DNA of 64,000 bases. Source: Pteria penguin (lineage: Eukaryota; Mollusca; Bivalvia; Pterioida; Pteriidae). The stretch lies in assembly GCA_035048485.1 (NCBI GenBank), contig CM068581.1:9065430-9129429 (forward strand), given 5' to 3'. Positions within the stretch are counted from its first letter, which is position 1; every line of letters begins with the position of its first letter. Shown here piece by piece: positions 45,620 to 58,200 of the stretch. Under the pieces are notes generated by a model. That model did no database searches. It was not told the DNA's origin and saw only the letters and a program-made list of their open reading frames with translations. The position numbers were made by a program, and so were the translations under genes.

Positions 45620-46734
45620 GTAATTGTATATTTAAGAAAATACACTGTCAATATAAAACATTCAGGTGTTTAGAATTTTTATTTTTATTATATGCTCATC
45701 ATAGATGGACATACCCGGTATTGCCATGCCCATCATAGACAGGCATATTGTATGGTGCATTTGCCTGTTCACTAAGCTTATAAACGTGACCAAACAGTGC
45801 AGGCTAGGACTTAGACTCTTGGAACACACTACAGAAGCTGAGAGAATGATGCTATTATTTTCATAGTAAAATGTCAAGGTCACACCATAAACAGTGTATG
45901 TTCCTTACAAGTAAGAAGCAGACTGAACTGCTTGGGCTAGGTCTGTTAAACTTGGTACACATACTCCTTATGAAAAAAGGATGACACCTTTTGCATTTCA
46001 AGTCAAGACTCAAGGTGACAAGTCAAACATTGTTGATAAAGTGCTTCTTGTATACAAGATACAAACATTTGAGCCAGGACTATTAAATTTGGTACATGCT
46101 ATTATTGATGTCATAGCTTTGAGACAACATTACATCATGGCATCACATGTACTTTATTGAGACAACATTACATCATTGCAGCACATGCACTTTATTGAGA
46201 CAATATTACATCATTGCAGCACATGCATTTTATTAACAAAGGTATACTAATTGGTTTAATTTTATAAGTATTTATGACTGTCTTATGTCTGTACATGTAT
46301 ATGAATATATTCTTAAAAAGTTCACAATCTCTGGTACTTCTTTATCAAAATTGTTTAAAACTAATCATTGCTATTAATCATGATCCAAAAGGCAGTTCAG
46401 CAGATCTGTCCAATGTAAATTACAATCATTCAAATTATCATTTGTCTACACCCGGTACTTCCCTGGTGTTCAATCCCATTCCATTTTCTGCGAGAGAGTA
46501 CAAAAGGTTTACTTTGTTGCCTTAAATTAAGTTACTCATGCAGCATTATTAATTTTGATAATTTCATTATGCTAAAAACCACCATAAAATCAGGTTCAAC
46601 CCAGGCTAGGAAAGTATTGGTTTGTAAGTTTTACAATCGAAGACTGTAATTGATTAGTGATAAACTTAAAATGACATAAAAACAACAAATTTTTACTGGC
46701 ATTCATGATTGTATTACCTGCCTAGAATGTGACG
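45620..46734. other. Intergenic DNA downstream of CCT2
   Basis: Contains a 38-bp unit repeated three times at 46121-46234 (GAGACAACATTACATCAT...CACTTTATT) and otherwise nothing recognised. Confidence 0.55.
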
Positions 46735-48170
46735 GTATACAAAGACATTACTATAAACCATGAGAAATGTGAGGTTACCTGGAATGTGGCATTAAACAAA
46801 ACATTACTATAAACCAGAAGAAATGTGATGTTACCTGGAATGTGGCAGTTAACAAAGGACATTACTATAAACCAGAAGAAATGTGATGTTACCTGGAATG
46901 TGGCATTAAACAAAGGACATTACTATAAACCAGAAGAAATGTGATGTTACCTGGAATGTGGCAGTTAACAAAGGTCATTACTATAAACCAGAAGAAATGT
47001 GATGTTACCTGGAATGTGGCAGTTAACAAAGGTCATTACTATAAACCAGAAGAAATGTGATGTTACCTGGAATGTGGCAGTTAACAAAGGACATTACTAT
47101 AAACCAGAAGAAATGTGATGTTACCTGGAATGTGGCAGTTAACAAAGGACATTACTATAAACCAGAAGAAATGTGATGTTACCTGGAATGTGGCATTAAA
47201 CAAAGGTCATTACTATAAACCAGAAGAAATGTGATGTTACCTGGAATGTGGCAGTTAACAAAGGACATTACTATAAACCAGAAGAAATGTGATGTTACCT
47301 GGAATGTGGCAGTTAACAAAGGACATTACTATAAACCAGAAGAAATGTGATGTTACCTGGAATGTGGCAGTTAACAAAGGACATTACTATAAACCAGAAG
47401 AAATGTGATGTTACCTGGAATGTGGCAGTTAACAAAGGACATTACTATAAACCAGAAGAAATGTGATGTTACCTGGAATGTGGCAGTTAACAAAGGACAT
47501 TACTATAAACCAGAAGAAATGTGATGTTACCTGGAATGTGGCAGTTAACAAAGGTCATTACTATAAACCAGAAGAAATGTGATGTTACCTGGAATGTGGC
47601 AGTTAACAAAGGACATTACTATAAACCAGAAGAAATGTGATGTTACCTGGAATGTGGCAGTTAACAAAGGACATTACTATAAACCAGAAGAAATGTGATG
47701 TTACCTGGAATGTGGCAGTTAACAAAGGACATTACTATAAACCAGAAGAAATGTGATGTTACCTGGAATGTGGCAGTTAACAAAGGTCATTACTATAAAC
47801 CAGAAGAAATGTGATGTTACCTGGAATGTGGCAGTTAACAAAGGACATTACTATAAACCAGAAGAAATGTGATGTTACCTGGAATGTGGCAGTTAACAAA
47901 GGACATTACTATAAACCAGAAGAAATGTGATGTTACCTGGAATGTGGCAGTTAACAAAGGACATTACTATAAACCAGAAGAAATGTGATGTTACCTGGAA
48001 TGTGGCAGTTAACAAAGGACATTACTATAAACCAGAAGAAATGTGATGTTACCTGGAATGTGGCAGTTAACAAAGGACATTACTATAAACCAGAAGAAAT
48101 GTGATGTTACCTGGAATGTGGCAGTTAACAAAGGACATTACTATAAACCAGAAGAAATGTGATGTTACCT
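46725..48170. repeat. 58-bp minisatellite (about 25 copies)
   Basis: The 58-bp unit is GTGATGTTACCTGGAATGTG, GCAGTTAACAAAGGACATTA, CTATAAACCAGAAGAAAT. The left few copies are more diverged and the rest nearly identical, differing mainly as GGACAT/GGTCAT and GCAGTT/GCATT. This suggests recent homogenisation. Confidence 0.95.
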
Positions 48171-48179
48171 TTATAGTAA

Positions 48180-48550
48180 GGAATCCCCTACTGCTCTGTA
48201 TGTGGACTGCATTACTGGAAAGAGAGTCATGTCATAGCAAGGACTCCCCTACTACTCTCTGTGTGGACTGTATTACTGAAAAGAGAGTCGTGTCATAACT
48301 CTAAATCCTGTACTGCTCTACATGGACTGTATTACTGGAAGAGAAAGACTTGTCATGAGGAAGAATTCCCCACTGCTCTATGTAGACAGAATTACTGGAA
48401 AGAGAAAGTCATGTCATAACATGGAATTCCCTACTGCTCTATGTGGACTGTATTACTGGAAAGAGAAAGTCATGTCATAGCAAAGATTCTCTTACTGCTC
48501 TATGTGGACTGTATTACTGGAAAAGGAAAGTCACGACGACAAAGATTGTA
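48180..48550. repeat. ~61-bp degenerate tandem repeat (6 copies)
   Basis: The unit contains CTACTGCTCTATGTGGACTG, TATTACTGGAAAGAGAAAGT and CATGTCATAGCAA. It abuts the 58-bp array and its copies diverge by ~10-20%. Confidence 0.85.
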
Positions 48551-49160
48551 CTTTATTTGTGTACATAGAAAAAGAAAGCCATACCAACGAATGTGCCTGT
48601 GCTGTATTTGTATTATGTTCATAGAGAGAAAAAATGATATCAACAAATACCGTTGTATTATATTTGTACAGTGAGTCATGGGACTTAAAATCATATCATG
48701 GAATCCAATTGTATTTTAAGTAAAGTGTGCTTCCTGGTAAAATAAACGGGACAAAAATACCCCCGCAGCACAATTCCTTTGAGACATGATGTTGGATCAT
48801 ATTGACCGATTGGCTGGTTAACATAGATGGAAGTGACATCGATCTGACATAAAGAATGTACTGTAGGCAATGATATCACAAATTATTATTATAGGCATAG
48901 GCAACATTGACATGGAGATGTTTGTGAGTAAAAACAACATTTTCGCCTGTCGCATGTTTGACCCTAATTATGTGACCTTGGAAGTATAATGCATACCACT
49001 TAAGTTATAGTCATGTATGTGAAAGTGTGACTACCAGACAGATAGACAGACATAATACAGACAGACACCGGACAAAGTGATCCCTATATGTTGCCAACAA
49101 ATGTAACCAAATTGTTGATGCCACTCTTCCGTCTTCTTTTAAGGTAAAATTTCTTTGGGT
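48551..49160. other. Intergenic DNA
   Basis: No recognised feature apart from a short GACAGATAGACAGACA-type simple repeat at about 49035-49070. Confidence 0.5.
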
Positions 49161-49965
49161 ATAAAGTCAACGAACGAAAACACGTAGAAGAGAAGTTACA
49201 TCCCGGGAAAGGTTTTACCCATTGTGACCTTGACCTTTGACATATGACCTTGGTTCACACCCTTGGATCCTAAGCAACAATTCTGTGAAATATTATTGAA
49301 ATCCGTGCACAGGGGAAGAAGTTATGGCTCGGAAAGGTTATACCAATTGTGACCTTCACCTTTGACCTATGACCTTGGTTCAAGGTCATGACACACCCTT
49401 GAATCCTAAGCAACAATTCTATGAATTCTTTGAAATATTATTGAAATCTGTGCACAGGGTGAGAAGTTATGGCCCGGACAGAGTTTTATGTACCGGTATT
49501 GTGTCTATTATGACCTTGACCTTTGACCTGGTTTAAGGTCGTGAAACACCCTTGAATCCTAAGCAACAATTCTGTGAAATATTATTGAATCCGTGCACAG
49601 GGTGAGACGTTATGCCGAAACAAGTTTTATTTAATATGTCTATTATGACCTTGACCTTTGACCTATGACCTTGTTCTTAAGTCAAGACACGCCCCTGTGT
49701 CCTAAGCAAACGTGTGAAATATTATTGAAATCCGTTCACAGAGGAAGAAGTTGTGGCCTGGACAATGTTTTACGTATTGTATTTATCATGACCTTGACCT
49801 TTGACCTTGGTTCAAGGTCATGACACACCCTTGGATCCTAAGCAACAGTTCTGTGAAATATCATTTGAAATATTATTGAAATCCATGCACAGGTTAAGAA
49901 GTTATGGCCCGGACAAGGTTTGGTGGACAGACAGACAGACAGGGTGATTCCTATATATCCCCCCT
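49160..49965. repeat. Tandem ~140-bp repeat packed with TGACCT half-sites (about 5 copies)
   Basis: Each unit holds TGACCTTGACCTTTGACCTA, GACCTTGGTTCAAGGTCA, ACACCCTTGGATCCTAAGCA, ACAATTCTGTGAAATATTAT and GAAGTTATGGCCCGGACAAG. The TGACCTTGACCTTTGACC blocks are at about 49225, 49349, 49509, 49646 and 49788. Confidence 0.85.
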
Positions 49966-50817
49966 TTCCTCAAACTTTGTTTGCGGGGGGTATAGATATT
50001 TATATCTCTTCTTTCTTGTGCTCTCTGGTAAATCAAACCAAAGTTTTCTTTTAAAATAACATATGACTATCTATATGTAGAAAATGTCGTTGTAGAGCGA
50101 TATTAGATTTTGTGTCATTTTAGTAATTGACTTGCTCTTCAGATATGTATGCTTTGGATTTCCATAGTTTCAGGCTTTAATTATCACTGAACAGAGATTA
50201 GTTTTTCTAAATGCACTAAATCTATACACATTTTGATATTTATTATTACCACAGGATCGATACCACCGCTGTTAGACTGACCCCAGGGTAATTACAAATC
50301 CAGTTTACACTGCTTCTCTGTCGACCAGAAATATATACTTACAATTCATTCTGATATTTATTATTTGACTGGAATATAATAGAATCTCAGTTTACTAGAA
50401 CTATTTGTTATGAGCCTTTTGAGTTGGAGATATCTACATTAGACTGTATATATTTCCTTATATGTTTCGTATGATGCAGAAGAGCATGTCGAAGGATTAT
50501 AACCTCTCTCCTCCCTGATTGTCTTCTCCGGTAAATCAAATCAATATTTTTTTTCTTTTACAACATTTTGGATGGTGGACTGTGGTTTCCCAAGAGAAAT
50601 CCATTATAAGACATAATCTTTCTCGATTTTTATATATTTCCTTACTGAATTTCAAACTTCTGAAAATTGAAACAAATCCACGACTAGTACTTTTCTTTCA
50701 GTCACACTTTTTACAAGATCTTTATATGAAGTACAGTCTTTCGTTGTCAAAGAAAGTCGACTTAATTCTAGATTTCTACGCACCTTCTCGGCAAGGCAGA
50801 ACTGGCATTTGCGAGTT
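49966..50817. other. Intergenic DNA
   Basis: No coding evidence. The 124-codon open frame at 50519-50893 runs into the palindromic repeat that follows and has no recognisable domain. Confidence 0.45.
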
Positions 50818-51562
50818 ATTCAATCTGATTAAAACCATATCTTTATTCCGCTTCTCTATTTGTCCCATTGCGGATAAAGATAAATCTGATTAAATCCGTA
50901 TCTTTATTCCGCTTCTCTATTTGTCCCATTGCATGTAAAGATCTGGTGAAGCCCCGTAAGGGTTCACGTTCTGGTGACCTCTGATGACGTCTCAGTCACC
51001 GAAACCGTTATTTCCATAGCCAATCAGTGATTCGGCTAAGCACGGGATAGTGACACAATATGTAAGTGGATGTTAATTTCATCCCTAAGATTTTGTAGCC
51101 GATCCACTGATTGGCTGAAAATCAGAGTTCACTAGAACGTGACCCCTTACGGGGTTTCACCAGATCTATACGCAATGGAACAAACAGAGAAGCGGAATAA
51201 AGATATGGTTTTAATCAGACTGGATAAAGATTTGGCGAAACCCCGCAAGAGGTCATATTCTGGTGAACTCTGATGACGTTTCAGTCACCGAAATCGTTAT
51301 TTCCCACAGCCAATCAATGACTCGGCTAGGCACGTGATAGTGACGCAATATGCAACAAACACTGTTCAAAAACTACCTCGTGGGTCACGCACGCTGTGGA
51401 TATTAATTACATTCCTAGGAATTTGTAGTCGATCCACTGATTTCCTGAAAATCAGAGTTCACCAGAACATGACCTCTTAGGGAGTTTCGCCAGATCTTTA
51501 TCCGTAATGGGACAAATAGAGAAGCGGAATAAAGATATGGTTTTAATCAGATTGGGAGTAAT
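50818..51562. repeat. Composite palindromic repeat, modules P-P-Q-Q'-P'-Q-Q'-P'
   Basis: Module P (TTTATTCCGCTTCTCTATTT, GTCCCATTGC) occurs directly twice at about 50825-50872 and 50890-50935, and inverted at about 51173-51218 and 51500-51550. Module Q (GATCTGGTGAAGCCCCGTAA... TCTGATGACGTCTCAGTCAC) is followed each time by its inverted form (GAACGTGACCCCTTACGGGG...CAGATCT). The Q-Q' loops contain AGCCAATCA and CACGTGATAGTGAC-like stretches. It is probably a twice-duplicated foldback element. Confidence 0.8.
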
Positions 51563-52280
51563 TAAGGCTGGTATCCCTAGATAATGTCGTAACCGTATTT
51601 CTACTTCTTCACTGTCAAGGTCATTTGGGAATCACATGAGACAGCGCACGCTAGCTTGACTTCAGTATCTCGTTATCAGGCCGGAAGTATTCTGGTCATA
51701 CAGTTAGCAGTTAAATTAAACTCATTTCTTTATTTCACCGTAGAGGAAATAATGTTACTGTGCATGTTTCATTTGATTATCATAGCAAAGAAATTCACGA
51801 AAGTTAATTATAACTCGAGTAATATTTGATTGAACATAACAAGCCTACGTATTCACGAGGATGTCATATGTAATTAGAATGTAGATGATCGTGGTTTGCA
51901 CGACGCATAATGATAAAGTAAATCATTGGGAAAGGATAATGTGTTAATACATATTGAATATCTCAAAATACTTTGTATCGATCATCCCCTGACTACAAAA
52001 TATTTAAATTTAATTGTGTCTGAAGACAACAACTCTTCATTTTAATAGCTGTCTACGTTTTGACGTAAAACTATAGTTGTTACCATCAAGTTAAGTACTT
52101 ATTTAAAAAACCATTTCATTCTGGAAGAAATCGGACATAACTTCTGACACATGGAATATTGCCAACGTACAAAGTCCATTTTGTTCGGTTTTCGTGGGCA
52201 TGACATGACAATACTTTCCATTTTGTTGTCAATTTCTTCGCGCATATTGTTCACTGATTTATCTCATTTTTGCTTTAATC
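51563..52280. other. Intergenic DNA before the 40-bp satellite
   Basis: No exon, repeat border or RNA gene recognised. Confidence 0.5.
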
Positions 52281-55200
52281 TTGTCAAAGCCAATGGTGTA
52301 ACTTACTTTTATCTTTCCTCTTGTCAGAGCCAATGGTGTAGCTTACTTTTATCTTCACTCTTGTCAGAGCCAATGGTGTAACTTACTTTTATCTTTCCTA
52401 TTGTCAGAGCCAATGGTGCAACTTACTTTTATCTTCACTCTCGTCAGAGACTATGAAAACGATATTTCTATAAAACTTACTCCGTCAGTTGGTTTCAAAT
52501 GCCCACGATATCTTACTTTTATATTTACTCTTGTCAGAGCCAATGGTGTCGCTTACTTTTATCTTCACTCTTGTCAGAGACAATGGTGTAGCTTACTTTT
52601 ATCTTTCCTCTTCTCAGAGCTAATGGTGTAGTTTCTTTTATCTTCACTCTTGTCAGAGCCAATGGTTAGCTTTCTTTTATCTTCACTCTTGTCAGAGCCA
52701 ATGGTGTAGCTTACTTTTATCTTCACACTTGTCAGAGCCAATGGTGTAGCTTACTTTTATCTTTCCTCTTGTCAGAGCCAATGGTGTAGCCTACTTTTAT
52801 CTTCACTCTTGTCAGAGCCAATGGTGTAGCTTACTTCTTTCTTCACTGTGGTCAGAGTCAATGGTGTAGCTTACTTTTATCTTTCCTCTTATCAGAGCCA
52901 ATGGTGTAGCTTACTTTTATCTTAACTCTTGTCAAAGCCAATGGTGTAGTTTACTTTTATCTTTACTCTTGTGGGGGCCAATGGTGTAGCTTAATTTTAT
53001 CTTAAGTCTTGTCAGAGCCAATGGTGTAACTTACTTTTATCTTTCCTCTTGTCAGAGCCAATGGTGTAACTTACTTTTAATCTTAACTCTTGTCAGAGCC
53101 AATGGTGTAGCTTACTTTTATCTTCACTCTTGTCAGAGCCAATGGTGTAGCTTACTTTTATCTTCACTCTTGTCAGAGCCAATGGGGTAGCTTACTTCTA
53201 TCTTCACTCTGGTCAGAGCCAATGGTGTAGCTTACTTTTATCTTTCCTCTTGTCAGAGCCAATGGTGTAGCTTACTTTTATCTTCACTCTTGTCAGAGCC
53301 AATGGTGTAGCTTACTTTTATCTTCACTCTTGTCAGAGCCAATGGTGTAGCTTACTTTTATCTTCACTCTTGTCAGTGCCAATGGTGTAGCTTTCTTCTA
53401 TCTTAACTCTTGTCAGAGCCAATGGTGTAGCTTACTTCTATCTTCACTGTGGTCAGAGCCAATGGTGTAGCTTACTTTTATCTTTCCCCTTGTCAGAGCC
53501 AATGGTGTAGCTTACTTTTATCTTCACTCTGGTCAGAGCCATTGGTGTAGCTTACTTTTATCTTCACTCTGGTCAGAGCCAATGGTGTAGCTTACTTCTA
53601 TCTTCACTCTGGTCAGAGCCAATGGTGTAGCTTACTTCTTTCTTCACTGTGGTCAGAGTCAATGGTGTAGCTTACTTTTATCTTTCCTCTTATCAGAGCC
53701 AATGGTGTAGCTTACTTTTATCTTAACTCTTCGCAAAGCCAATGGTGTAGTTTACTTTTATCTTTACTCTTGTGGGGGCCAATGGTGTAGCTTAATTTTA
53801 TCTTAAGTCTTGTCAGAGCCAATGGTGTAACTTACTTTTATCTTTCCTCTTGTCAGAGCCAATGGTGTAACTTACTTTTAATCTTAACTCTTGTCAGAGC
53901 CAATGGTGTAGCTTACTTTTATCTTCACTCTTGTCAGAGCCAATGGTGTAGCTTACTTTTATCTTCACTCTTGTCAGAGCCAATGGGGTAGCTTACTTCT
54001 ATCTTCACTCTGGTCAGAGCCAATGGTGTAGCTTACTTTTATCTTTCCTCTTGTCAGAGCCAATGGTGTAGCTTACTTTTATCTTCACTCTTGTCAGAGC
54101 CAATGGTGTAGCTTACTTTTATCTTCACTCTTGTCAGAGCCAATGGTGTAGCTTACTTTTATCTTCACTCTTGTCAGAGCCAATGGTGTAGCTTTTTTCT
54201 ATCTTAACTCTTGTCAGAGCCAATGGTGTAGCTTACTTCTATCTTCACTCTGGTCAGAGCCAATGGTGTAGCTTACTTCTATCTTTCCTCTTGTCAGAGC
54301 CAATGGTGTAGTTTACTTTTATCTTAACTCTTGTCAGAGCCAATGGTGTAGCTTACTTTTATCTTTTCTCTTGTCAGAGCCAATGGTGTAGCTTACTTTT
54401 ATCTTCACTCTTGTCAGAGCCAATGGCATAGCTTACTTTTATCTTTCCTCTTGTCAGAGCCAATGGTGTAGCATACTTTTATCTTCACTCTTGTCAGAGC
54501 CAATGGCATACCTTACTTTTATCTTTCCTCTTGTCAGAGCCAATGTTGCAGCTTACTTCTATCTTCACTCTTGTCAGAGCCAATGGTGTAGCTTACTTTT
54601 ATCTTCACTCTTCTCAGAGCCAATGGTGTAGCTTACTTCTATCTTCACTCTGGTCAGAGCCAATGGTGTAGCTTACTTTTATCTTTCCTCTTGTCAGAGC
54701 CAATGGTGTAGCTTACTTTTATCTTCACTCTTGTCAGAGCCAATGGTGTAGCTTACTTTTATCTTCACTCTTGTCAGAGCCAATGGTGTAGCTTACTTTT
54801 ATCTTCACTCTTGTCAGAGCCAATGGTGTAGCTTTCTTCTATCTTAACTCTTGTCAGAGCCAATGGTGTAGCTTACTTTTAATCTTAAATCTTCTCAGAG
54901 CCAATGGTGTAGCTTACTTTTATCTTTCCTCTTGTCAGAGCCAATGGTGTAGCTTACTTCTATCTTCACTCTGGTCAGAGCCAATGGTGTAGCTTACTTT
55001 TATCTTTCCTCTTGACAGAGCCAATGGTGTAGCTTACTTTTATCTTCACTCTTGTCAGAGCCAATGGTGTAGCTTACTTTTATCTTCACTCTTGTCAGAG
55101 CCAATGGTGTAGCTTACTTTTATCTTCAATCTTGTCAGAGCCAATGGTGTAGCTTTCTTCTATCTTAACTCTTGTCAGAGCCAATGGTGTAGCTTACTTT

Positions 55201-58200
55201 TAATCTTAAATCTTCTCAGAGCCAATGGTGTAGCTTACTTCTATCTTCACTCTTGTCAGAGCCAATGGGGTAGCTTACTTTTATCTTCACTTTTGTCAGA
55301 GCCAATGGGGTAGCTTACTTTTATCTTCACTCTTGTCAGAGCCAATGGTGTAGCTTACTTTTATCTTAAGTCTTGTCAGAGCCAATGGTGTAGCTTACTT
55401 TTAATCTTAACTCTTGTCAGAGCCAATGGGGTAGCTTATTTTAATCTTCACTCTGGTCAGAGCCAATGGGGTAGCTTACTTCTATCTTCACTCTGGTCAG
55501 AGCCAATGGTGTAGCTTACTTTTATCTTTCCTCTTGTCAGAGCCAATGGTGTAGCTTACTTTTATCTTCACTCTTGTCAGAGCCAATGGTGTAGCTTACT
55601 TCTATCTTCACTCTTGTCAGAGCGAATGGGGTAGCTTACTTTTAATCTTCACTCTTGTCAGAGCCAATGGTGTAACTTATTTTTATCTTAACTCTTGCCG
55701 GAGCCAATGGGGTAGCTTACTTTTAATCTTCACTCTTGTCGGAGCCAATGGTGTAGCTTACTTTTATCTTAACTCTTGCCAGAGCCAATGGTGTAGCTTA
55801 CTTTTATCTTCACTCTTGTCAGAGCCAATGGGGTAGCTTACTTTTAATCTTCACTCTTGTCAGAGCCAATGGTGTAGCTTACTTTTATCTTTCCTCTTGT
55901 CAGAGCCAATGGTGTAGCTTACTTTTATCTTAACTCTTGCCAGAGCCAATGGTGTAGCTTACTTTTATCTTAACTCTTGTCAGAGCCAATGGTGTAGCTT
56001 ACTTCTATCTTCACTCTTGTCAGAGCCAATGGTGTAGCTTACTTTTATCTTCACTCTTGTCAGAGCCAATGGTGAAGCTTACTTTTATCTTAACTCTTGC
56101 CAGAGCCAATGGAGTAGCTTACTTTTAATCTTCACTCTTGTCAGAGCCAATGGTGTAGCTTACTTTTATCTTTCCTCTTGTCAGAGCCAATGGTGCAGCT
56201 TACTTCTATCTTCACTCTTGTCAGAGCCAATGGTGTAGCTTACTTTTATCTTCACTCTTGTCAGAGCCAATGGTGTAGCTTACTTTTATCTTAACTCTTG
56301 CCAGAGCCAATGGTGTAGCTTACTTTTATCTTCACTCTTGTCAGCCCAATGGTGTAGCTTACTTTTATCTTCACTGTTGTCAGAGCCAATGGTGTAGCTT
56401 ACTTTTATCTTCACTCTTGTCAGAGCCAATGGTGTAGCTTACTTTTATCTTAACTCTTGTCAGAGCCAATGGTGTAGCTTACTTCTATCTTCACTCTTGT
56501 CAGAGCCAATGGTGTAGCTTACTTTTATCTTCACTCTTGTCAGAGCCAATGGTGTAGCTTACTTTTATCTTAACTCTTGCCAGAGCCAATGGAGTAGCTT
56601 ACTTTTAATCTTCACTCTTGTCAGAGCCAATGGTGTAGCTTACTTTTATCTTTCCTCTTGTCAGAGCCAATGGTGCAGCTTACTTCTATCTTCACTCTTG
56701 TCAGAGCCAATGGTGTAGCTTACTTTTATCTTCACTCTTGTCAGAGCCAATGGGGTAGCTTATTTTAATCTTCATTCTGGTCAGAGCCAATGGTGTAGCT
56801 TACTTTTACCTTAACTCTTGTCAGAGCCAATGGTGTAACTTACTTTTATCTGTCCTCTTGTCAGAGCCAATGGTATAGCTTACTTTTATCTTCACTCTTG
56901 TCAGAGCCAATGGTGTAGCTTACTTTTATCTTTCCTCTTGTCAGAGCCAATGGTGTAGCTTACTTTTCACTCTTCTCAGAGCCAATGGTGTAGCTTACCT
57001 CTATCTTTATTCTTGTCGAGCCAGTGGTGAAGCTTACTTCTATCTTTTATCTTGCCAGATCCAATGATGTAGCTTACTTGTAGCTTTGCCCTTGTCAGAG
57101 CTAATTGTGTAGCTTACTTCTATCTGCATTCTTGTCAGAGCCAATGGTGTAGCTTACTGTTAACTTCATTCTTGTCAGAGCCAATGGTGTAGCTTACTTT
57201 TATCTTCGCTCTTGTCATAGACAATGGGGTAACTTACTTTTATCTTCACTCTTGTCAGAGCCAATGGTGTAGCTTACTTTTATCTTCACTCTTGTCAGAG
57301 CCAATGGGATACCTTACTTTTATCTTTCCTCTTGTCAGAGCCAATGGTGTAGCTTACTTTTATCTTCACTCTTGTCAGAGCCAATGGTGTAGCTTACTTT
57401 TATCTTCACTCTTGTCAGAGCCAATGGTGTAGCTTTCTTCTATCTTACCTCTTGTCAGAGCCAATGGTGTAGCTTACTTCTATCTTCACTCTTGTCAGAG
57501 CCAATGGTGTAGCTTACTTTTAATCTTAAATCTTCTCAGAGCCAATGGTGTAGCTGACTTTTATCTTCACTCTTGGCAGAGCCAATGGTGTAGCTTACTT
57601 TTATCTTTCCTCTTGTCAGAGCCAATGGTGTAGCCTACTTTGAGTTTTCCTCTTGTCAGAGCCAGTGGTGTAGTTTACTTTTATCTTCACTCTTGTCAGA
57701 ACCAATGGTGTAGCTAACTTTTATCTTCACTCTTGTCAGAGCCAATGGTGTAGCTTCCTTTTATCTTTCCTCTTGTCAGACCCAATGGTGTAGCTTACTT
57801 TTATCTTCACTGTTGACAGAGCCAATCGTGTAGCCTACTTTTAGTTTTCCTCTTGTCAGAGCCAATGGTGTAGTTTACTTTTATCTTCACTCTTGTCAGA
57901 GCCAATGGTGTAGCTTACTTTTATCTTCACTCTTGTCAGAACCAATGGTGTAGCTTACTTTTATCTTCACTCTGGTCAGAGCCAATGGTGTAGCTTACTT
58001 TTATCTTTCCTCTTGTCAGAGCCAATGGTGTAGCTTACTTTTATCTTCACTCTTGTCAGAGCCAATGGTGTACCTTACTTTTATCTTCACTCTTGTCAGA
58101 GCGAATGGTGTAGCTTACTTTTATCTTAACTCTTGTCAGAGCCAATGGTGTAGCTTACTTCTATCTTCACTCGTGTCAGTGCCAATGGTGTAGCTTACTT

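Noticed and set aside
46725..48170. CRISPR array
   Set aside because: The repeats are whole 58-bp units with no spacers.
50519..50893. 124-codon ORF
   Set aside because: It runs into module P of a palindromic repeat and has no domain or splice context.
52151..52631. Two 76-codon ORFs at the start of the 40-bp satellite
   Set aside because: They read through satellite monomers and end at the GTGTAG stop once monomer phase shifts.
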